Source of the DNA: Lysobacter sp.
Lineage (GTDB): Bacteria > Pseudomonadota > Gammaproteobacteria > Xanthomonadales > Xanthomonadaceae
Assembly: GCA_013141175.1 (NCBI GenBank)
Contig: JABFRN010000001.1
Location: 682,001 to 746,000 of the forward strand
Direction: 5' to 3'
DNA length: 64,000 nt
Positions within the stretch are counted from its first letter, which is position 1; each line of letters opens with the position of its first letter. Below are positions 45,939 to 54,069 of this stretch, one piece after another. The position numbers and the translations under genes are program-made. The notes under the pieces are model-generated. The model did no database searches. It saw only the letters and a list, made by a program, of their open reading frames with translations, and had not been told where the DNA came from.

Positions 45939-48929
45939 ATGACTTTGAAGACCAACAAACTCCGCGACGCGATTTCGTTCGCGCTCGTGGGCGCCACCGC
46001 CCTCGCGGGCACGAGCGTCGCGTTCGCTCAAGACACACCCTCGGAAGATGAACTCGACACCGTCGTCGTCACCGGCTCGCGCATCCGCGTCGCCACCGAC
46101 GAAGAAGGCACCTCGCCGCTGTTGACCATCGATCGCGCTGCGATCGAAGCCACTGGTCTGACTTCGGTCGGCGATGTGCTGTTCAACATCACCGCCAGCG
46201 ACGGCGGCGCCCTGCGCAACGTCACCACGACCACCAACGGCAGCGACGGCACGCAGAACATTTCGCTGCGCGGCCTGGGTTCGACACGCACCCTGCTGCT
46301 CGTCAACGGCCGCCGCTGGGTCACCCAGGGTTCCGGCGACGTCGACCTGAACACCATTCCGATCTCGGTCGTCGAACGCATCGAAGTGCTGAAGGACGGC
46401 GCCTCGGCGATCTACGGTTCCGACGCGATCGCCGGCGTGGTCAACGTGATCACCCGCAAGAATTTCGACGGCGCCGAAGCCAGTGCCTACATCGGCTCCT
46501 ACACCAAGGGCGATGGCCTGCAGCAGTCCTACGACTTCACCGTCGGCTCGAACAGCGACCGTTGGAATGCAGTCCTCAGCCTCGCCTATCAGACCCAGGA
46601 ACCGGTGTACGCCGGTGATCGCGAAATCTCGTCGGTGCCGGTCTTCGGCGGTGGCGATCTCGCGTCTGGTGGTCTCTACGGTTCGGGCAGCCCTGCCCGC
46701 GGCAACTTCACGCGTTGCGCCGGTGCGCTGACGCCGACCTCGACCGGCTTCCAGACCTGCACCGCAGTCGCCGGTGGCCCGTTCACCCTCAACCAGGGCG
46801 ACGATGGCCGTCAAGCGACCGACTTCCGTCGCTTCATCAGCTACACCTTCGATGGTTCGGGCAGCTCCGACCGCTACAACTTCGCACCGGTCAACTATCT
46901 GCTGCAGCCGATCGAACGCTTCAACGTCTACGGCCAGGGCACCCTGCGCCTGACCGACCGCATCAATGCCAACGTGCAGGCGGTCTACGTCAAGCGCGAC
47001 TCCGACCAGCAGCTGGCCGAAGTGCCGCTGACCATGGACGTCCGTGGCATCAACGGTCCGCAGTGGGCGTTCGCGCCGACCGCCGGCAGCGTGTTCAATC
47101 CGTTCGGTCAGAACCTGCGCGGCGCCAACTTCCGTTCGATCGCCATCGGCCCGCGCAAGCCGTACTACGACAACGACAACACCGCTGTCACCCTGTCCCT
47201 CGACGGTTCGTTCGATCTGGCCGGCCGCGACATGTACTGGGATGTCGGTTATTCGTACCTGAACTCGCGCATCTCCGTCCGTGGCGAGAACTACGTCAAC
47301 CTGTTCAACCTGCGTCGTGCCGTCGGCGATTCCCGCCGCAACCCGGTCACCGGCGCGCTGGAGTGCATGAACGGTACTGCGGTCATCGCCGGCTGCGTCC
47401 CGTACAACCTCTTCGGTGGTCCGGACCTCGGTCTGGCGGCAGGCGTGATCACGCAGGCCGAATACGATGCGATGAACCGCTACGTCAGCTACACCAAGAA
47501 CGAGTTCCAGGAAAACACCACGAAGGATTACTTCGCGAACCTCTCCGGTTCGATCGTCGATCTGCCGGCCGGCCCGCTGGGCTTCGCCCTCGGTCTGGAA
47601 CACCGCCGCACCGGCTTCGTCAACCAGCCCGACGCGCTCGTCGCCGGCGGCGGTTCGTCGGACAACTTCTCCGAGCCGACCAACGGCACGGTGAACTCCG
47701 ATGAAATCTATGCCGAGTTGAACGTGCCGATCCTGGCCGACATCCCGGGTGCCAAACTGCTGGAAGTCAATCTGGCGGCCCGCAAGTCCGATTACGAAAC
47801 CTCCGGCTTCTTCGGCGGCGTTGACGTCAATCCGGACCTCGGCGGCGACACCTCGAAGAAGATCGGCGTGAAGTGGCAGGTGTTCGACGACCTGATGCTG
47901 CGTGGCACCTATTCGGAATCGTTCCGCGCTCCGAGCGTGAACGATCTGTATCAGGGCGGTGGCGAAAGCTTCCCGGCCGCGACCGACCCCTGCAACCCGG
48001 CCAATATCGGTCTGGCAAGCACCGATGCTGCGCGCTGCGCGGCTGATGGCGTGCCTGCAGGCGGCGTGGCCCAGGCCAATGCGCAGATCCGTTCGCTGGT
48101 CGGCGGCAACCCGGGGCTGCAGCCCGAGTTCGGCACGACCAAGAGCTTCGGCGTGGTCTACAGCCCGAGCTGGGCACCTGGCCTGAACTTCACCCTCGAC
48201 TGGTACAACATCTCGCTCGAGAAAGTGATCTCGTTCCGTGGCTCGCAGTCGATCCTCAACGCCTGCTACCGCACACCGGGCACGCCCGGCGCGGCTGCCG
48301 ATCCGACCCAGCGCGCGCTGTTCTGCTCGTTCGTCACCCGCGACTCGGCCGGCAACATCACCGACCTGCGTCAGACGAGCTTCAACCTGGATCAGGGCGA
48401 AGTCGAGGGTTACGACTTCCAGGCCACCTACGCCATGCCGGAAACCGCATGGGGCAAGTTCGCGTTCCAGTGGGATAACACCTACCAGACCGAGAACACC
48501 CTGTTCGGCTCCGTGGGCGAGTACAACGGTGCGCCGACCTGGCGTCTGCGCTCCAACATCACCACGTCGTGGCAGAAGGGCGACTGGGATGCTTCGTGGG
48601 CGGTGCGTTATTACTCCGCGCTCGACGAGACCTGCGACGGCGGTTACTACTTCGAATACGGCATCACGCCGAGCGAAATCTGCAACCACGACGTCTACGA
48701 CTCGAATGGCAACTTCCTGCGCTACGAAAACGAAATCGGCTCGCGCATCTATCACGATGTGCAGGTCGGCGTGAAGCTGCCGTGGAATGCCAAGGTCTCC
48801 GCCGGTGCCCGCAATCTGTTCGGCAAAGAACCGCCGATCACCCGCAACTCGTTCGCGCATTCGTTCGACGGCGCCTACGATCTGCCGGGCGGTGGTTTCT
48901 TCTACCTGCAGTACAACCAGAAGTTCTGA
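45939..48929 (+). CDS. TonB-dependent outer-membrane receptor
   Basis: This is a 996-residue receptor. A signal peptide (to about residue 31, AFAQD) is followed by a TonB-box-like segment DELDTVVVTGSRI, a plug domain with NISLRGLGSTRTLLLVNGRR and 'VLKDGASAIYGSDAIAGVVNVITRK', and a 22-stranded barrel with GSLxPQ-like 'LRGTYSESFRAPSVNDLY', ending FYLQYNQKF (C-terminal Phe). This resembles receptors for oligosaccharides or peptides common in xanthomonads, but the substrate is not readable. ATG 45939 has TGGAGAGAGAG upstream. A rho-independent terminator follows. Confidence 0.95.
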   Translation: MTLKTNKLRDAISFALVGATALAGTSVAFAQDTPSEDELDTVVVTGSRIRVATDEEGTSPLLTIDRAAIEATGLTSVGDVLFNITASDGGALRNVTTTTNGSDGTQNISLRGLGSTRTLLLVNGRRWVTQGSGDVDLNTIPISVVERIEVLKDGASAIYGSDAIAGVVNVITRKNFDGAEASAYIGSYTKGDGLQQSYDFTVGSNSDRWNAVLSLAYQTQEPVYAGDREISSVPVFGGGDLASGGLYGSGSPARGNFTRCAGALTPTSTGFQTCTAVAGGPFTLNQGDDGRQATDFRRFISYTFDGSGSSDRYNFAPVNYLLQPIERFNVYGQGTLRLTDRINANVQAVYVKRDSDQQLAEVPLTMDVRGINGPQWAFAPTAGSVFNPFGQNLRGANFRSIAIGPRKPYYDNDNTAVTLSLDGSFDLAGRDMYWDVGYSYLNSRISVRGENYVNLFNLRRAVGDSRRNPVTGALECMNGTAVIAGCVPYNLFGGPDLGLAAGVITQAEYDAMNRYVSYTKNEFQENTTKDYFANLSGSIVDLPAGPLGFALGLEHRRTGFVNQPDALVAGGGSSDNFSEPTNGTVNSDEIYAELNVPILADIPGAKLLEVNLAARKSDYETSGFFGGVDVNPDLGGDTSKKIGVKWQVFDDLMLRGTYSESFRAPSVNDLYQGGGESFPAATDPCNPANIGLASTDAARCAADGVPAGGVAQANAQIRSLVGGNPGLQPEFGTTKSFGVVYSPSWAPGLNFTLDWYNISLEKVISFRGSQSILNACYRTPGTPGAAADPTQRALFCSFVTRDSAGNITDLRQTSFNLDQGEVEGYDFQATYAMPETAWGKFAFQWDNTYQTENTLFGSVGEYNGAPTWRLRSNITTSWQKGDWDASWAVRYYSALDETCDGGYYFEYGITPSEICNHDVYDSNGNFLRYENEIGSRIYHDVQVGVKLPWNAKVSAGARNLFGKEPPITRNSFAHSFDGAYDLPGGGFFYLQYNQKF

Positions 48930-48960
48930 TCGCTTCCGGTTCGGCGTCAATCGTTTCAGG

Positions 48961-48990
48961 AAACGGCCTCCGCAAGGAGGCCGTTTTTTT
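48961..48990 (+). terminator. Rho-independent terminator after the TonB receptor
   Basis: A ten-base stem (AACGGCCTCC / GGAGGCCGTT) with a GCAA loop is followed by a run of seven T. It lies 31 bases after the receptor stop. The opposite-strand oxygenase ends at 49040, so this mainly ends receptor transcription. Confidence 0.93.
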
Positions 48991-49039
48991 GCCCGCCATT
49001 TCTATCGGGACAAACTCCGCGGAAGTCCGCCGGAAGCGT

Positions 49040-49696
49040 TCACTCGACGCGGTTGAACCAGGCGTTGAATGCGATCGTGACCCGTTGCCCTGCGCCACGG
49101 AAAGGCGTCACGTAATGACCGAGCCAGGACGGGAAGAACACCAGTTGGCCCGGCTTGAGGGTAATCACGAAATTGCCGTGGCTGTAGGGCCAGCGTAGAC
49201 GCGCATTGGCGGCATCCAGGAATGTATTCACCGCCATCTGCGGATGCGGAAACACGAGGCATCCATTGTTCGAATAGTCGGGGTCGGGCTGTCCGTCCGA
49301 CACGCAATAGACTCCGGACCAGCTCGCCATCGGGTGGTTGTGATAGCCGAAATAACCGCCTTCGCGGGTCAGGTGGAACCAGGTCTGGCTGGCGATGCGC
49401 AGCCCCCGGGTGCCCTCGGCCATATCCGGGTTGATGTTGCGCAGGAACTCGCCCAACGATCCCCAGACCCAACCGCGCAACTCCTGCACACAGGCCTCTT
49501 CGCGTGCGAAGAAGTCGAACTCGCTCTCGAACAACCCATCCGGCTGATGGACGACCGGATCCGGGTTGCGATAACCGGCGCCCTGCGCTTCCAGCGCCAG
49601 GATCACCTGCATCAGCGCTTCATTCAATTCGGCCGGTTCAGGGTGGAAGCGTTCCGCCATCGGCACGGCGAAAGCGGGAAACACATTGATGCTCAT
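49040..49696 (-). CDS. Putative 2OG-Fe(II) oxygenase
   Basis: This is a 218-residue protein matching the putative 2OG-Fe(II) oxygenase family of the 2OG-FeII_Oxy_5 type. Metal-ligand block: YFGYHNHPMASWSGVYCV (about residues 119-136), with a distal His in FFPSWLGHYVTPF and the 2OG Arg in GQRVTIAFNAWF. Such proteins are often small, of unknown substrate, and cluster with TonB receptors or sulfotransferases in alpha- and gammaproteobacteria. It is co-directional with and downstream of the TPR-sulfotransferase (115-base gap). The start is MSINVFP at 49696. Confidence 0.85.
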   Translation of the reverse strand: MSINVFPAFAVPMAERFHPEPAELNEALMQVILALEAQGAGYRNPDPVVHQPDGLFESEFDFFAREEACVQELRGWVWGSLGEFLRNINPDMAEGTRGLRIASQTWFHLTREGGYFGYHNHPMASWSGVYCVSDGQPDPDYSNNGCLVFPHPQMAVNTFLDAANARLRWPYSHGNFVITLKPGQLVFFPSWLGHYVTPFRGAGQRVTIAFNAWFNRVE

Positions 49697-49811
49697 ACGC
49701 GGAACTCCCGTGAATGCAAACAGGCGCACCATAGCCCAGGGGCCACGCGACCGACACCACTGGGGTCAAATTTCGGCCGCATGCCGATGGGCAAGCCGCA
49801 GGGCCCAGCGG

Positions 49812-51392
49812 TCAGAGCAGACCATGCGTTGCCAGCCGGTCGAGCATCGGCCCGAGATGGCGTTCGTAAGCACGCCAAAGGCCGCCACGATTGGTGAGGA
49901 TGCCCTTGCGGACCTGGTTCGAGCTGGCGGTGGCGACCATGCCGCTGCCGCGCCCGACCTCCAGCATGTCCGGACGGAAATCGAAGCCGCAGTGCGCCGC
50001 GATCCGTCGCGCCTGCGCCTCGGGCTCGGACACCATGGCGTCGTAATCGATATCGAAAACCCGCCCCGGCAGCACCTCGCGCCAATGGTCCATCAGGTCG
50101 CGATAGGCCTTGTAGTAATCGGCCATCTCCACCTGGTCGTAGGAATACGACGCTTCGGTGGTGAACAGCGTTCGCAGGTTCGAGAAGCAGGTGTCGGCCG
50201 GATCGCGACGCATGTGCAGCAGCCGCGCCTGCGGCAGCGCCTTGGCGATCGGCCCCAGCAGGATGAAGTTCGGATTCTGTTTCTCGGTGACGAACGCACG
50301 CCCACGGCCCCGTGTACGCATGGCATCGAGAAAACCGCGGCCGATCGCCGGGTAATCGAAGCCGCGGGCGCGCTCGACAAGCGTCGCATCCACGATGCCA
50401 CGGCAGAAGTGGTCGGCGGCATAGCGCAGTTGCGCCGGAAAGGTGTAGGTCTCGCCGGCGTCGGCGACATCGGGATGGCCCGACAGGATGCGCTCGAGCA
50501 GCGTGGTGCCACTGCGATGCATGCCGACGATGAAGATCGGGGTCATCGGGTCTTCGATCGGTCCGCCGCAGGAAAATCCGGCGTCGAAAGTCGAGCGCAG
50601 CGCGTCGAAGACCGCCATGGTCTGGGGGTGGTCGTAGGGCTGTTCGATCCGGCGGGCACGACAGCCGCGCGCCAGCGCTTCCCACGCGCCGTCGTAGTCG
50701 CCCAGATCGTGCAATTCGTTGTGCAAGGCGTAGCCGAGATGCCCCTCATCCTTGGCCGTGAGGTTGGGCTGCGCCAGCAGCCTGCGCAGCGCGTCGACAC
50801 GATTGCGTTCCGGTGTGTTCCTGGCCACCCGCGACAGTACCGAATACACCGCCGCAAAGGTCGGGCGGATTTTCAGGGCGCGCTCGAAAGCCGCAACGGA
50901 TTCCTCGGAGCGACCAGCGAACATCAGCACCAGCCCATGCATGTTGTGCGCCTCGGCGAGATCCGGCCGCAACTTCAACGCGTGCTCGATCCAGATCAGC
51001 GTCTTGTCGTGATCGCCTGCGCTGGCGAAGAACGAGGCGAGATCGATCAGCTTTTCGGGCGACAGCTTCATGGCCAGCCCGGTGCGCTCGATGTACGCCT
51101 GCAGCTCCGGCAACGCTTCGAACCGGCGCAGACGCCGCGCCACCGCGAGGCCCGCCATCGGCGGCACGCCATCGACCTTCGCCGCGGCGAGAACGGCGTG
51201 CAACGACTCGCGATAGACGTCGAGCTTTTCCCTTGCGGAGGACAGTTCCAACCATGCCGGCAGGAAACTGCGGTCGTGCTCGACGATCGCCTCGTAGGAC
51301 GCAACGGCCTGGCGCCATTGCTGGTGCTGGGTATGACGCTGCCCCTGCTGCCAGAGCGCCTGCTGTTTGTTCGACATCGCTGGATTCGACAT
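49812..51392 (-). CDS. TPR-domain sulfotransferase
   Basis: This is a 526-residue fusion. The N-terminal half (about 10-245) has TPR-like helical repeats (HDKTLIWIEHALKLRPDLAEA, 'ESVAAFERALKIRPTFAAVYS'), and the C-terminal half is a sulfotransferase with the PAPS 5'-loop GMHRSGTTLLE (about 290-300) and 3'-motif RRDPADTCFSN (about 395-405). This layout is shared with bacterial relatives of tyrosylprotein sulfotransferases. The acceptor is unknown. A cytoplasmic location is suggested by the absence of a signal peptide. The oxygenase gene follows on the same strand. Confidence 0.92.
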   Translation of the reverse strand: MSNPAMSNKQQALWQQGQRHTQHQQWRQAVASYEAIVEHDRSFLPAWLELSSAREKLDVYRESLHAVLAAAKVDGVPPMAGLAVARRLRRFEALPELQAYIERTGLAMKLSPEKLIDLASFFASAGDHDKTLIWIEHALKLRPDLAEAHNMHGLVLMFAGRSEESVAAFERALKIRPTFAAVYSVLSRVARNTPERNRVDALRRLLAQPNLTAKDEGHLGYALHNELHDLGDYDGAWEALARGCRARRIEQPYDHPQTMAVFDALRSTFDAGFSCGGPIEDPMTPIFIVGMHRSGTTLLERILSGHPDVADAGETYTFPAQLRYAADHFCRGIVDATLVERARGFDYPAIGRGFLDAMRTRGRGRAFVTEKQNPNFILLGPIAKALPQARLLHMRRDPADTCFSNLRTLFTTEASYSYDQVEMADYYKAYRDLMDHWREVLPGRVFDIDYDAMVSEPEAQARRIAAHCGFDFRPDMLEVGRGSGMVATASSNQVRKGILTNRGGLWRAYERHLGPMLDRLATHGLL

Positions 51393-51463
51393 CGTGCGAT
51401 TTTAGGGGAAAGCTCCGCCCGCCGCGCATGCAACGACGGCCGGGCGGCGCACGGAATCGATCG

Positions 51464-53269
51464 TCAACCGCCCAGGTCGCCGAGGATCCGTGACTGCTCG
51501 GCCTTCAGCGCCGCCGGCATGCGCGGGCCGTATTCCTCGAGGAAGTCGCCGATACTCGCGAATTCGCTGTGCCAACCGGCGCGATCGAAGCCGAACAGCT
51601 TCTCGCCGGCTTCGCTGCTGAGGCTGATGCCATCGAGATTCAGATCGCCCAGTCGCGGCAATGCACCGATCGGCGTATCTGCGGCGCCTGCGGTGCCCTT
51701 CACGCGTTCGATCATCCACTCGATCACGCGCAGGTTGTCGCCGAAGCCCGGCCACAGGAACTTGCCGTCGTCGCCCTTGCGGAACCAGTTGACGTGGAAA
51801 ATCTTCGGCAACTTCGCGCCGGCCTGATCGAACGACAGCCAGTGTCCGAAATAATCGGCGAAGTTGTAGCCGCAGAAGGGTTTCATCGCCATCGGATCGC
51901 GGCGCATCACGCCGACCGCGCCGGTGGCGGCAGCCGTGGTTTCCGAACCCATTGCGGCACCGATGAGCACGCCGTGGGTCCAGTCGCGCGCCTCGAATAC
52001 CAACGGCACCAGCGATGCACGACGGCCACCGAACACGATCGCGCTGATCGGCACACCCTGCGCGTCTTCCGCTTTCGGCGAGTACGACGGGCACTGTCTG
52101 GCGCTGACGGTGAAGCGGGAGTTCGGATGCGCGGCCGGGCCATGATGCTTGTCGGTGGCCGTGGAATCGTATTCACGACCGCGCCAATCAAACGCGGGCG
52201 CGCCGCCATCCAGTCCTTCCCACCACGGCTGTCCGTCGGCGGTCAGCGCGACGTTGGTGAAGATGGTGTCGTGCTGGATCGTCGCCAGCGCGTTGGGATT
52301 GGATTTGCTCGACGTGCCGGGTGCGACGCCGAAGAAACCGGCTTCCGGGTTGATCGCGTACAGACGGCCGTCGGCGCCGGGGCGCATCCAGCAGATGTCG
52401 TCGCCGATGGTGGTGACCTTCCAGCCATCCTGGCGGTAGCCCTCCGGTGGAATCAGCATCGCCAGATTGGTTTTGCCGCAGGCCGAGGGAAATGCCGCAG
52501 CGATGTAGTGGGTTTCGCCCTGCGGGTTCTCCACGCCGAGGATCAGCATGTGTTCGGCGAGCCAGCCTTCGCTGCGCGCCTGGTACGAGGCGATGCGCAA
52601 CGCATGGCATTTCTTGCCGAGCAGCGCGTTGCCGCCGTAGCCGGATCCGAACGATTTGATCGTCAGCTGTTCCGGGAAATGCATGATGAAACGACGGTTC
52701 GGATCGAGTTCGCCGATCGAATGCAGGCCCTTCACGAACGCAGCGCCCGCCAACCCCTCGCGCTCGATACGCGCCAGCGCCGGTGCGCCCATGCGGGTCA
52801 TGATGCGCATGTTCGCGACCACATATGGCGAATCGGTGATTTCCACGCCGCAACGCGACAGCGGCGAATCGATCGGGCCCATGCAGTACGGAATCACGTA
52901 CATCGTCCGCCCTTTCATGCAGCCATCGAACAACGCATCCATGGTGGCGTGGCCTTCGTCAGGCGCCATCCAGTGATTGTTCGGACCGGCGTCATCGGCC
53001 TGCGCCGTGCAGACGAAGGTCAGGTGTTCGACGCGGGCGACATCGTCCGGATGCGAGCGGTGCAGCCAGCTGTCCGGATGGGTCTTTTCGTTGAGTTTGA
53101 TCAGCGTGCCGTCGGCCTGCATCTTCGCGATCAGCGCGGCGTTCTCGGCGTCGCTGCCATCGCACCAGTGGATCGCATCCGGCCGGGTCAGTCGCGCGGC
53201 CTCCTCCACCCAGTGTTTCAATGCGTCGAGACGGGTGGGAGGGTGTTGAAGCACGGCAAGGGCATTCAT
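51464..53269 (-). CDS. pckG: Phosphoenolpyruvate carboxykinase (GTP)
   Basis: This is a 601-residue gluconeogenic enzyme converting oxaloacetate plus GTP to PEP. The GTP-type kinase loop FPSACGKTNLAMLIPP, the metal/OAA-binding 'MHFPEQLTIKSFGSGYGGNALLGKKC' region and a C-terminal 'WPGFGDNLRVIEWM' block are intact. The GTP form (rather than ATP) fits the family. It is transcribed alone toward the TPR-sulfotransferase, whose start lies 71 bases downstream. Confidence 0.97.
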   Translation of the reverse strand: MNALAVLQHPPTRLDALKHWVEEAARLTRPDAIHWCDGSDAENAALIAKMQADGTLIKLNEKTHPDSWLHRSHPDDVARVEHLTFVCTAQADDAGPNNHWMAPDEGHATMDALFDGCMKGRTMYVIPYCMGPIDSPLSRCGVEITDSPYVVANMRIMTRMGAPALARIEREGLAGAAFVKGLHSIGELDPNRRFIMHFPEQLTIKSFGSGYGGNALLGKKCHALRIASYQARSEGWLAEHMLILGVENPQGETHYIAAAFPSACGKTNLAMLIPPEGYRQDGWKVTTIGDDICWMRPGADGRLYAINPEAGFFGVAPGTSSKSNPNALATIQHDTIFTNVALTADGQPWWEGLDGGAPAFDWRGREYDSTATDKHHGPAAHPNSRFTVSARQCPSYSPKAEDAQGVPISAIVFGGRRASLVPLVFEARDWTHGVLIGAAMGSETTAAATGAVGVMRRDPMAMKPFCGYNFADYFGHWLSFDQAGAKLPKIFHVNWFRKGDDGKFLWPGFGDNLRVIEWMIERVKGTAGAADTPIGALPRLGDLNLDGISLSSEAGEKLFGFDRAGWHSEFASIGDFLEEYGPRMPAALKAEQSRILGDLGG

Positions 53270-53277
53270 GCGCTGAC

Positions 53278-53874
53278 TCAGGCTTTATGAAGAGGAGGAA
53301 TCAAGGTGTCCATGACGTGCTCGACGTAAGCCTCGAACTCGTCGTGAGCCAGACGCGGCTGGTGCAACTGCAGGCTGAGCTGCAGGAAGCCGACGTATGC
53401 GGCATAGGCCAGGCGCGCGCGATGCTGCGCTTCGGTGCGCATCAACCCGGTCTGGCGGAAAGAAGCGGCGAGATAGTCGAGGCGGCGTTGCGAGACGCGG
53501 CCGATCACCGGCCCCACTGCGGGATGATCCAGCGCCTTCAGCAGCTCGCTGTAGATCTTGTGCGATTTCACTTCGTGCGCGACCACCTGGAACAGCGCGC
53601 GCAGGCGCTGTCGCGGATCGCTGACGGCTTCGAGTTTACCGAAGACGGTTTCCTGCTCCACCGACTCCCAGCGCTCCAGCGCCGCGGCGAGCAGGGCATC
53701 GCGCGATGGAAAGTGCCAGTAGAAACTGCCTTTGGTCACGCCGAGGCGGCGGGCCAGCGGTTCGACCGCCACCGAGGCCACGCCCTGTTCGGCGATCAGG
53801 TCGAGGGCGGCCTGCGCCCAGTCTTCGGCGCTGAGGCGGCCGTTCCGTTCGGTTTTCGCGGCGACATCGGTCAT
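53278..53874 (-). CDS. TetR/AcrR family transcriptional regulator, probable fadE repressor
   Basis: This is a 198-residue one-domain regulator. The N-terminal HTH (WAQAALDLIAEQGVASVAVEPLARRLGVTKGSFYWHF at about 19-55, seen as LGVTKGSFYWHF) is canonical; the C-terminal helical domain likely binds an acyl-CoA or similar ligand. The gene is divergent from a FadE-type acyl-CoA dehydrogenase across a 195-base region with palindromic sites, so repression of fatty-acid oxidation genes is plausible. It ends eight bases before the pckG start. Confidence 0.92.
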   Translation of the reverse strand: MTDVAAKTERNGRLSAEDWAQAALDLIAEQGVASVAVEPLARRLGVTKGSFYWHFPSRDALLAAALERWESVEQETVFGKLEAVSDPRQRLRALFQVVAHEVKSHKIYSELLKALDHPAVGPVIGRVSQRRLDYLAASFRQTGLMRTEAQHRARLAYAAYVGFLQLSLQLHQPRLAHDEFEAYVEHVMDTLIPPLHKA

Positions 53875-53889
53875 ACCGCCAGTTTAACC

Positions 53890-54006
53890 ATACGGAACGG
53901 TTCGGGACAGTATCGTGTGACTACGATTTCATTCTTGCTTTCGGGCACTTTCCGGCACATTGACATCCGCCGATCCGTCTATCCATACTTCAGCGTATGG
54001 AACGGC
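53890..54006. promoter_or_regulatory. Candidate TetR operator region between tetR and fadE
   Basis: Two sites share the ten-base pattern TAYGGAACGG (about 53890-53900 and 53996-54006). The second overlaps a perfect palindrome, CCATAC with a six-base spacer and GTATGG (53983-54000). The region separates the divergent TetR and acyl-CoA dehydrogenase genes, where a TetR protein would bind. I infer operator function; no binding site of this family member is known to me. Confidence 0.4.
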
Positions 54007-54069
54007 CGTCCGGTCGCTCCGCGAGGCATTCACACCCCACGCCGAGCCGTCGGCTCGCCGGAGCGCATC

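Noticed and set aside
45750-48950. A 1066-codon open frame antisense to the TonB receptor
   Set aside because: It is a long frame caused by high GC and strong codon bias of the receptor on the opposite strand. It has no recognisable domain, and the receptor itself is unambiguous.
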